NCBI RefSeq assembly: GCF_026460945.1
Contig: NZ_JAOVZV010000001.1
Location: 434,001-498,000 of the forward strand
Length of the DNA stretch: 64,000 nucleotides
Reading direction: 5' to 3'
From: Chryseobacterium luquanense
GTDB taxonomy: Bacteria > Bacteroidota > Bacteroidia > Flavobacteriales > Weeksellaceae
Below the pieces are notes generated by a model. It was not told the origin of the DNA and made no database searches. It was given only the letters and a program-made list of their open reading frames with translations. Position numbers and translations under genes: made by a program. This document shows, piece after piece, positions 7,254 through 13,841 of the stretch (positions are counted from its first letter, which is position 1; each line of letters begins with the position of its first letter).

Positions 7254-10112
7254 TTACATATAAGCTTCGATCGGCTCACAAGTACAAACTAAGTTTCTGT
7301 CTCCGTAAGCTTCGTCAACTCTTGATACAGAAGCAAAGAATTTGTGCTCTCTTACCCAGTCCAAAGGATAAGCTGCTTTTTCTCTGCTGTATGGTTTATC
7401 CCAAGAATCAGAAATAACCACTTGCTCTGTATGAGGTGCATTTTTCAATACATTGTTTGCTTGATCTGCTTCTCCATTTGCAATCTCGTCAATTTCTTGC
7501 TTGATAGCAATTAAAGCTTCTGCAAAACGGTCAATTTCAGATTTGCTTTCAGATTCTGTAGGCTCGATCATTAATGTTCCGGCAACCGGGAAAGATACCG
7601 TTGGAGCATGGAAACCATAATCCATCAATCTTTTTGCAACATCAGCTACCTCAATTCCTAAAGTTTTAAACTGTCTGAAATCTACAATACATTCGTGAGC
7701 TACTTTTCCGTTTTCGTTTGAATATAAAATCGGGAAATGTTCTGCTAAAATTTCTTTTAAATAATTCGCATTTAAAATTGCATGCTCAGTTGCTTTTTTC
7801 AATCCATCAGTTCCTAACATTTTAATGTAAGAATAAGAAATATTAAGAATTAAACCTGAACCGTAAGGCGCAGCAGAAATTCCTTCAATCGAATCTTTAG
7901 TTCCAACTTTGATGTTTGCATTTGATGGTAAGAAAGGAACCAAATGTTTAGCCACGCAAATAGGACCAACTCCAGGACCTCCACCTCCGTGAGGAATTGC
8001 GAAAGTTTTATGAAGATTTAAGTGACAAACGTCTGCTCCGATGTTTCCTGGACTTGTAAATCCTACCTGAGCGTTCATGTTAGCACCGTCCATATAAACT
8101 TGTCCGCCATGTTCATGAATCAAGTTGGTGATTTCGATAATGTTTGCGTCGAAGAATCCGTAAGTTGACGGATACGTGATCATTACACAAGAAAGGTTTG
8201 AAGAATGTTGCTCTGTTTTAGCTTTCAAATCTTCAAAGTCAATTTCTCCGCTTTCTAAGTTTTTAACAACCACAATTTTCATTCCTGCCATTGCTGCAGA
8301 AGCCGGGTTTGTTCCGTGTGCAGATTGAGGAATCAATACCACATTTCTGTGATCTTCACCTCTTGATTTGTGATATTCTCTGATGACCATCAATCCCGCA
8401 TATTCCCCTTGAGCACCAGAGTTTGGCTGAAGAGAAGTTCCTGCAAAACCAGTGATTTCAGATAAATCTTTTTCAAGTTCACGAATCATTTCCTGATATC
8501 CTTTTGCCTGCTCTACAGGTACAAATGGATGTACACTTCCCCACTCACCCCAAGAAAGAGGTAACATTTGAGTTGCTGCGTTCAGTTTCATCGTACAAGA
8601 TCCCAAAGAAATCATTGAGTGCGTTAATGAAAGATCTTTTCTCTCCAAACGCTTGATGTAACGCATCAATTCCGTTTCAGTATGGTATTTATTAAATACT
8701 TCTTCCGTCAGGATTTCGTCTTTTCTCAACAAATCATCCGGAATGCTGTATCCTTCTTTTAATTCTAATTTGGAAACCTGCTTGTCTTTAAAATAACCGA
8801 ATGAAGTCATCAAAACATCAAGCTTCTCAACTGTTGAACTTTCATTAATAGCGATACTTACAACACCTTCTGTGAAATAATTCAGATTGATCTTGTGATC
8901 TTTCATCATTCTCTGAAGTCTTGTTTTATCTTCCTCGCTCATGAAAACTTTTACGGTATCGAAGATTGGCTCCTGAGCTACATCATAACCTAAAGTAATC
9001 AAACCGTTTTTAAGCGCATTGGCTTTAAAATGAATCTGATCAGCAATAAAATTTAAACCTTTCGGACCGTGGTAAACAGCATACATTCCAGCCATCACTG
9101 CCAAAAGAACCTGAGCTGTACAAATATTTGACGTCGCTCTTTCTCTCTTAATATGCTGCTCTCTAGTTTGCAAAGCCATTCTCAAGGCACGTTTCCCGTA
9201 AGCATCCTGAGAAACCCCGATAATTCTACCCGGAATATCTCTCTTGTACTCTTCTCTACAAGAGAAAAACGCTGCATGAGGACCACCGTAACCCATTGGT
9301 ACACCAAATCTCTGTGAAGTTCCAACCGCACAATCAGCGCCCATAGAAGCGGGAGATTTTAATTTAACCAAAGCCATCGGATCACAAGCTAAAACAACCT
9401 GTAGATCTAATTTTTTATATTCTACAATATCTTCTGTATAGTCTAAAACAATTCCGTTTTTACCCGGATATTGTAATAATACACCGTAGTAAGAAGCATC
9501 AAACTGATGAGTTTTGTGATCTCCCTGTACGATTTCTATTTCTAAACCTTCTGCTTTAGTTTTTAAAACTGAAACAGTCTGAGGTAAAACAAGATCTGAA
9601 ATAAAGAATTTATTGGCTCCTGCTTTCTTCTGATCTTTCGTTCTGTTGTTGAAGAACATGTGCATTGCTTCTGCTGCAGCTGTAGATTCATCCAACAAAG
9701 ATGCATTTGCCAAAGCAAAACCTGTCAAATCGCAAATAACGGTTTGATAATTTAACAAAGCCTCTAATCTTCCCTGTGCAATTTCAGCTTGGTAAGGCGT
9801 GTATGCAGTGTACCAGCTTGGGTTTTCAAAAATATTTCTTTTGATTGCCGCAGGTAAAAGCGTGTTGTGATATCCGAAACCGATATAATTGGTAAAATCA
9901 GCGTTTTTCATTGCCAATTCCTTTGAATGACGAATCATTTCGTATTCTGAAAGTGGTTCTGAAATGTCTAAATCTTTCGCTAAACGGATGGAATCAGGAA
10001 TGGTTTGAGAAATTAACTCTTCAATACTTGAAACGCCTACTTTTTCCAACATCGCCTGTTTATCGGCTTCATTTAAGGAAATGTGACGGTTCACAAACTG
10101 TTCTGTATTCAT
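7254..10112 (-). CDS. gcvP: Glycine dehydrogenase (decarboxylating), P protein
   Basis: The P protein of the glycine cleavage system decarboxylates glycine using pyridoxal phosphate and loads the aminomethyl group onto the lipoyl arm of GcvH. At 952 residues this is the long fused form (both halves in one chain), as in E. coli. The PLP-binding lysine is at residue 702 in L-N-L-H-K-T-F-A-I-P-H, followed by the glycine-rich G-G-G-G-P-G-V-G-P. The N-terminal half starts E-Q-F-V-N-R-H and contains Y-T-P-Y-Q-A-E-I-A-Q-G-R-L-E. GcvT and GcvH are not in this window. A promoter candidate lies 37-67 bases upstream. Confidence 0.98.
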   Translation of the reverse strand: MNTEQFVNRHISLNEADKQAMLEKVGVSSIEELISQTIPDSIRLAKDLDISEPLSEYEMIRHSKELAMKNADFTNYIGFGYHNTLLPAAIKRNIFENPSWYTAYTPYQAEIAQGRLEALLNYQTVICDLTGFALANASLLDESTAAAEAMHMFFNNRTKDQKKAGANKFFISDLVLPQTVSVLKTKAEGLEIEIVQGDHKTHQFDASYYGVLLQYPGKNGIVLDYTEDIVEYKKLDLQVVLACDPMALVKLKSPASMGADCAVGTSQRFGVPMGYGGPHAAFFSCREEYKRDIPGRIIGVSQDAYGKRALRMALQTREQHIKRERATSNICTAQVLLAVMAGMYAVYHGPKGLNFIADQIHFKANALKNGLITLGYDVAQEPIFDTVKVFMSEEDKTRLQRMMKDHKINLNYFTEGVVSIAINESSTVEKLDVLMTSFGYFKDKQVSKLELKEGYSIPDDLLRKDEILTEEVFNKYHTETELMRYIKRLERKDLSLTHSMISLGSCTMKLNAATQMLPLSWGEWGSVHPFVPVEQAKGYQEMIRELEKDLSEITGFAGTSLQPNSGAQGEYAGLMVIREYHKSRGEDHRNVVLIPQSAHGTNPASAAMAGMKIVVVKNLESGEIDFEDLKAKTEQHSSNLSCVMITYPSTYGFFDANIIEITNLIHEHGGQVYMDGANMNAQVGFTSPGNIGADVCHLNLHKTFAIPHGGGGPGVGPICVAKHLVPFLPSNANIKVGTKDSIEGISAAPYGSGLILNISYSYIKMLGTDGLKKATEHAILNANYLKEILAEHFPILYSNENGKVAHECIVDFRQFKTLGIEVADVAKRLMDYGFHAPTVSFPVAGTLMIEPTESESKSEIDRFAEALIAIKQEIDEIANGEADQANNVLKNAPHTEQVVISDSWDKPYSREKAAYPLDWVREHKFFASVSRVDEAYGDRNLVCTCEPIEAYM

Positions 10113-10148
10113 TTTTTATATTAGATTTTGTATGTAAAAAAAGATTCG

Positions 10149-10179
10149 TAAAATTACGTTTTTTTGAGCAAATTCGCAA
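10149..10179 (-). promoter_or_regulatory. Candidate promoter of gcvP
   Basis: On the minus strand TTG (10179-10177), a 20-base spacer and TAATTTTA (10156-10149; one mismatch to TANNTTTG) would start transcription about 30 bases before the gcvP ATG. Confidence 0.35.
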
Positions 10180-10349
10180 CCTATATTAATAGGATGTTAA
10201 ATCTTTTGAAAGCAAGATTTGGTTAAATATTTTTAATTAAAATTAAGAGAAATCATTCCGAAATCGATTGCAAAACCTCTAATAATCAGCATCCAAATAA
10301 AATAATAATTTTATTAATTATATTTATTCTAAATTAATATATTTGCAAT

Positions 10350-10505
10350 ATGAATATAATCATTCCTTTCAAAATTGCTCCATTGGCTCCTGCGTTCAAC
10401 TTCAATACTGAAGAAATGTTTTGTGGCGACAAAAAATCTTGCTGTAAAAAGTTTAAAAAAGGAAAACGTTGCAAAAAATGCCCAGGAAATAAAAAGTTGG
10501 CTTAG
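10350..10505 (+). CDS. 51-residue Cys/Lys-rich small protein
   Basis: A short but convincing gene. It begins M-N-I-I-I-P-F-K-I-A-P-L-A-P-A-F, continues N-F-N-T-E-E-M-F-C-G-D, and ends in a basic tail with C-C-K-K, K-R-C-K-K-C-P-G and K-K-L-A. The five cysteines and very high lysine content after residue 28 suggest metal or nucleic acid binding, but no family is recognised. TATATTTG at 10338-10345 fits the -7 box TANNTTTG and lies only 4 bases before the ATG, which would give a leaderless or near-leaderless transcript; no good -33 box was seen. The rest of the 10113-10349 gap holds nothing else but the gcvP promoter. Confidence 0.6.
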   Translation: MNIIIPFKIAPLAPAFNFNTEEMFCGDKKSCCKKFKKGKRCKKCPGNKKLA

Positions 10506-10545
10506 TAAGTTTAAGAGCTGATGAATTTTTGATTTTATTTAAATC

Positions 10546-11193
10546 TTAAATAAAATCACTAACCCAAAAATAAATTAGAATTGCCAAAATAATGATTCCC
10601 CAAATCAACAGCATAATTTTGGGATAACCCCTTCTGTTAATCACTGTCCGAGGTTGTGGTCTAAACAATTCTTCCGCTTTGTCTCTGAATTTTTCTCCAT
10701 CAGATTCAAAAACTTCCGTTATTGTAATTCCCTGAACGACGGTTTTATGTAAAAGCGAATTCGTTGCATGAAGCAACAATTGAAATTTCCCGTTTTTAAA
10801 TTCTGTTATTTTAAAAATCCTTTCTCCATACACTTTTTCCAGTCCAAAAGGTAAAACTTTCACTACATCAGCATTTTGAGTTTGCCAAGTAATAATAATT
10901 TCTTCTCCTTTTTTTGCATGAATTTTATTGGCCGAAAAAGTTTTTATCGAAGGCGGAATCGTATATCTGAAACTTTTCTGCTGACTTTCTAAATTCTGAT
11001 CATACGTAATTCTTCGTCCTTTATCACTTAAGGTTTCATACGCTTCCTGAATTTCTTTGAAACGGTCGGCAAAAAAATCGTCATTTTGGTTTTTATCTGG
11101 ATGGTATTTTAATGAAAGCTTTCGGTAAGATTTTTTGATGTCTTCGTCTGAAGCATCATGAGAAATTCCGAGAAAATAGTAGTAGTCTTTCAT
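10546..11193 (-). CDS. Membrane-anchored J-domain protein
   Basis: An Hsp40-like co-chaperone of 215 residues. The N-terminal J domain (about 2-67) has the essential H-P-D at 31-33 between helices II and III ([12 protein letters not shown]) and ends in Y-D-Q. It would stimulate a DnaK ATPase. There is no cysteine-rich or C-terminal substrate domain. Residues about 75-160 look like a beta-rich module ([18 protein letters not shown]). One transmembrane helix lies at about 193-213, so the J domain, ahead of a C-terminal anchor, faces the cytoplasm. The target is unknown. Confidence 0.85.
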   Translation of the reverse strand: MKDYYYFLGISHDASDEDIKKSYRKLSLKYHPDKNQNDDFFADRFKEIQEAYETLSDKGRRITYDQNLESQQKSFRYTIPPSIKTFSANKIHAKKGEEIIITWQTQNADVVKVLPFGLEKVYGERIFKITEFKNGKFQLLLHATNSLLHKTVVQGITITEVFESDGEKFRDKAEELFRPQPRTVINRRGYPKIMLLIWGIIILAILIYFWVSDFI

Positions 11194-11240
11194 TTAGGCT
11201 AACAAAAATAAGGAATTTGAGATTGTTGGCAAAAAATTAA

Positions 11241-11264
11241 TTAGCCACGAATGCACGAATTTAA
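11241..11264. repeat. Short dispersed repeat (TTAGCCACGAATGCACGAAT)
   Basis: The TTAGCCACGAAT-x-CACGAAT type sequence recurs in the 45.1-45.2 kb gap as an inverted, longer form. Such sequences are scattered between genes in many flavobacteria; no coding content. Confidence 0.4.
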
Positions 11265-11330
11265 TTGATAACGTTTTTAAGTTAAATGAAATTTCAACAG
11301 AATATATTAAAAAATTCATGCACTAGTAGC

Positions 11331-11365
11331 AAAAAAAATTCCGACACATTTATTGCGCCGGAATT
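11331..11365 (-). terminator. Terminator of the sigma-factor operon
   Basis: AATTCCG (11337-11343) pairs with CGGAATT (11359-11365). The A run at 11331-11338 gives the U tract on the minus strand, 30 bases past the stop at 11395. Confidence 0.7.
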
Positions 11366-11394
11366 AACAATTTCAATTTAGTTACTTTCTATTT

Positions 11395-11667
11395 TTATGC
11401 TTCTGCAAATTCTTCTTTTTTGTCGAAGTTTTTGTGGCAACATCTTGAAGCAAATTCTTTTTTGAATTTTCCTTTCAATTCCTGATATTGCTCTTCATCC
11501 ATTTCTCTTATTTTATCAGCCAATGCAAATGGAGATTTTTCTTTGATTCCGTATTCATTAAAAATACCTTTTACGAATCTTTTTCTTTCGATTACTTTTT
11601 TGGCAATTACAGCAACTCCTGCAACAGCAACAGCTCCTAAAATACCTTTTAATACTGAATTTTTCAT
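11395..11667 (-). CDS. Small single-pass membrane protein
   Basis: A 90-residue protein with one N-terminal hydrophobic segment (about 7-22, I-L-G-A-V-A-V-A-G-V-A-V-I) and a charged tail with R-C-C-H-K near the C-terminus. It is not recognised. The tail segment M-D-E-E-Q-Y-Q-E-L-K-G-K-F resembles the end of the next gene upstream (M-S-D-D-E-K-E-K-F-K-E-V-W), suggesting a shared short helical motif. Third gene of the sigma-factor operon, 89 bases after the preceding gene. Confidence 0.65.
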   Translation of the reverse strand: MKNSVLKGILGAVAVAGVAVIAKKVIERKRFVKGIFNEYGIKEKSPFALADKIREMDEEQYQELKGKFKKEFASRCCHKNFDKKEEFAEA

Positions 11668-11756
11668 TTTCTTAAATTTTAAATTTTACTACTTCTTGTT
11701 TTTTATAGAGACGAATTCGTTTCAATTTTTACTTTACTACTTATAAAAATTTTAAA

Positions 11757-12104
11757 CTACTCGTTTGTTCTTTTGTTTCGATTGAAGAATCCGCTTTCAC
11801 ATTTCTGTCTCCAAACTTCTTTGAATTTTTCTTTTTCATCATCAGACATTCCTTCCATTCTGTGTTTCATATGTTTCTCTTTCATATCACGCATTCCCTG
11901 TCCGAATTTTCCGTGAAAGCCTCCAAAAAGAATTTTACTTAACACCAAAATTCCCATCGCCTGCCAATAATTAATTGTTTTTACACCAATAATTTCGGGG
12001 AGAATACAGTTCCAAAGCCACATTACAATCAGCGCAACGGTAAGGAAAATCAAGGGCGGACATAAAATTAAAAGAGCCCAACTTTTTTTATATTTATTAT
12101 TCAT
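11757..12104 (-). CDS. Two-pass membrane protein linked to ECF sigma factor
   Basis: 115 residues with two hydrophobic segments (about 9-34 and 43-62) and a charged, Met/Lys-rich cytoplasmic tail (F-G-Q-G-M-R-D-M-K-E-K-H). It starts 11 bases downstream of the sigma-factor stop, so it is surely cotranscribed. The position suits an anti-sigma or signal-relay role, but no anti-sigma domain is recognisable and the function is open. Confidence 0.7.
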   Translation of the reverse strand: MNNKYKKSWALLILCPPLIFLTVALIVMWLWNCILPEIIGVKTINYWQAMGILVLSKILFGGFHGKFGQGMRDMKEKHMKHRMEGMSDDEKEKFKEVWRQKCESGFFNRNKRTNE

Positions 12105-12115
12105 CTTATTTATTT

Positions 12116-12694
12116 CTAGTTATTTAAATCTTCGTACAATTGTTTCAATCTGCTTCTCAAATGCTTTACTGCGTAATTTTTTCGGCTAATGATAGTTTTT
12201 ATATTTTCTCCCTGTTCATCTGCGATTTGCTGTAAAGTTTTATCGTTTAGCTCGTTTTCTGTGTAAACCAATCTTTGTTTTTCGGGAAGTTCATCTAAAG
12301 CTTCAAAAAGTTTTTTCCAAATTTCATTCTGAAACATTTTCACTTCGGGACCGGCACTATCGTCCATCAAAAGAATATCTTTAATCGAAAATTCTCCATC
12401 TTCGTCTTCGTACACAAAATCCTCAAGATTTTCGGTTTTCTTTTTGCGGTATTTATCGATAATTTTGTTCGAAGTCACTCGGTATAACCATCCTCCAACG
12501 TTTACAATTTCCGAAAGATTGGTCAAACTGCTGAACTGATACCAAACTTCCTGCAGAATATCTTCAGCATCTTCGGTATTTTTTACTTTAGGGCGAATAA
12601 AAGACATTAACTTTCCGCCGTAATTCGTTACGGTTTGAGAAATAATGTTTTCCTTTTCCTTCTCTGGCATTGGTAATTTTTCGACAATCTCCAT
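12116..12694 (-). CDS. ECF-type RNA polymerase sigma factor
   Basis: A 192-residue sigma-70 family protein with only regions 2 and 4. Region 2 spans about 22-90 (D-A-E-D-I-L-Q-E-V-W-Y-Q-F, then G-W-L-Y-R-V-T-S-N-K-I-I-D-K-Y-R). Region 4 spans about 128-182 (L-P-E-K-Q-R-L-V, T-L-Q-Q-I-A-D-E-Q-G, T-I-I-S-R-K-N-Y-A-V-K). It would direct polymerase to a small set of promoters, often including its own. The two downstream membrane proteins replace the usual FecR-type anti-sigma gene, so this is not a SusCD/FecR-type system. Confidence 0.92.
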   Translation of the reverse strand: MEIVEKLPMPEKEKENIISQTVTNYGGKLMSFIRPKVKNTEDAEDILQEVWYQFSSLTNLSEIVNVGGWLYRVTSNKIIDKYRKKKTENLEDFVYEDEDGEFSIKDILLMDDSAGPEVKMFQNEIWKKLFEALDELPEKQRLVYTENELNDKTLQQIADEQGENIKTIISRKNYAVKHLRSRLKQLYEDLNN

Positions 12695-12826
12695 ATTGTT
12701 AGGACGACTGTACTGATTGTTTTACTTTAATAAATGTAGAATATTTTTTTGAATTTTAAAATTTTCTTTTATCCATAAGGTTTTTTGTTATTCTTTTTTT
12801 AAAAAAATCCAGATGAATTAATTTAA

Positions 12827-13015
12827 GTTTCTATAAAAGAATTTGGAATTCGAAGAGAAGATTGGGACAAAAACTTTGATTATATCGCAAACAATGCTTT
12901 AATAGATCCTTGTACAGGTTTCAACCCTAGAGTTCCTACTTTAGATGAGTTAAAAGCGATTTACAATGCTTGTTACGAAGGTTTGGTTTATGCTGAAGAA
13001 GTTGTTACTGGATAA
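12827..13015 (+). pseudogene. C-terminal remnant of an AdhE/iron-type alcohol dehydrogenase
   Basis: Between two minus-strand operons an open stretch of 62 codons reads V-S-I-K-E-F-G-I-R-R-E-D-W, then A-L-I-D-P-C-T-G-F-N-P-R-V-P and L-D-E-L-K-A-I-Y-N-A-C-Y-E-G, ending in TAA. This matches the extreme C-terminus of iron-containing alcohol dehydrogenases, closest to the AdhE pattern D-x-C-T-G-x-N-P-R-x-P. There is no start codon, a stop codon (12824-12826) precedes it directly, and no sign of the other 350 or more residues of the domain. It appears to be a deletion relic that kept its terminator. Confidence 0.7.
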
Positions 13016-13038
13016 ATTTAGATTATTTTAGATAAAAA

Positions 13039-13076
13039 AAACAGGAAGTCAATGTTGGCTTCCTGTTTCTTTTTTA
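13039..13076. terminator. Bidirectional terminator
   Basis: AAACAGGAAG (13039-13048) pairs with CTTCCTGTTT (13059-13068), extended by two more pairs, with a T run to 13076 on the plus side and an A run on the other. It serves the dehydrogenase remnant and the minus-strand gene ending at 13074. Confidence 0.85.
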
Positions 13077-13460
13077 TTGATAAATGACGACATTATCTTT
13101 CTTCAATTGATAACCTGTTTTTTTGTAAGGAACTAAAATATAGTTTCCGTTTTTCCAGGCTTTGCCTTTTCCAAGTTTTGTTAAAATTAAACTTCCTTTA
13201 TTTTGTTCCGGAAGGAAAATCTCTGCTTTCTTCATGTCTTTGCTAAAAATAACAGCAGTCATCGAAGTTGAGCTTCCTTTTGGTTTCACTTCATTTAATT
13301 TAATTTTCTGTTCAAAAATTCTTAAACAATCATTTTTGATTTGTGAATAGGTGTAACCTGCAGAGCCAATACAGCCGTGAGCATCTTTATCTCCACCCAC
13401 TTTTTGAGCAATCGTAAAACTAGAAAGGAGCATTACTGATAATAAAAATATTTTTTTCAT
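13074..13460 (-). CDS. Small secreted protein of unknown function
   Basis: 128 residues with a Sec signal peptide (M-K-K-I-F-L-L-S-V, ending T-I-A-Q at about 19). The mature part begins with the striking G-G-D-K-D-A-H-G-C-I-G-S-A-G-Y segment (about 22-36) and has a second cysteine in N-D-C-L-R-I-F; these two could form a disulfide. I do not recognise the family, though the D-x-H-G-C-I-x-S-A-G-Y motif looks strongly conserved in character. The ATG at 13460 is preferred over one 14 codons upstream because it begins the signal peptide directly. Confidence 0.7.
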   Translation of the reverse strand: MKKIFLLSVMLLSSFTIAQKVGGDKDAHGCIGSAGYTYSQIKNDCLRIFEQKIKLNEVKPKGSSTSMTAVIFSKDMKKAEIFLPEQNKGSLILTKLGKGKAWKNGNYILVPYKKTGYQLKKDNVVIYQ

Positions 13461-13536
13461 ATTTAATTTTTGATTAGAGTAAATTTCGTAAAAAGTATGC
13501 AAAAAAATACAATTAGATATTTAATTTAAATATTGT

Positions 13537-13710
13537 TTCGAAATATCAGACAATTGATTCGAAGATAGAAAAAATAAGTACAAAACAAACCTCAACCACT
13601 TCGAAGGAGTAATCAAGTACTTCGAACAAACAGTCCACCATTTCGAAATGCCGATCAAGGAGTTCGAAGAAGAAATCAACTGCTTCGAAGAGGCAATCAA
13701 CCAGTTCGAA
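13537..13710. repeat. 21-bp phased tandem repeat centred on TTCGAA
   Basis: The palindrome TTCGAA occurs at 13537, 13558, 13600, 13621, 13642, 13663, 13684 and 13705: eight copies spaced exactly 21 bases, with one slot (13579) degenerate. Units look like TTCGAAGAGGCAATCAACCAG. Read on the plus strand they encode a heptad-like F-E-E-A-I-N-Q pattern, but no proper start or ribosome site covers the array, so I treat it as non-coding DNA. The remainder of the 13461-13841 gap has only the terminator near 13812. Confidence 0.8.
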
Positions 13711-13811
13711 GAGACAATCAAGTACAATTTGTTATTTTCCAACAACTTACAGACCTTTCATCAATTGTATAATCAGACGCAAGTTATTATTCATCATTTA
13801 TCACCCATAAA

Positions 13812-13837
13812 AAAAGCCACTCTTTCGAATGGCTTTT
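13812..13837 (-). terminator. Terminator of the polysaccharide locus
   Basis: AAAAGCCA (13812-13819) pairs with TGGCTTTT (13830-13837), with further A bases on the left that give the minus-strand U tract. It lies just after the GH3 stop at 13842. Confidence 0.7.
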
Positions 13838-13841
13838 GAAT

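Noticed and set aside
13537..13710. CRISPR array reading of the 21-bp repeat
   Set aside because: Units are direct tandem copies with no unique spacers, and no cas genes are near.
13521..13839. Short reading frames on both strands through the 21-bp repeat
   Set aside because: They arise from the repeat; the plus-strand frame starts only inside the array and no ribosome site is seen. Kept as a repeat.
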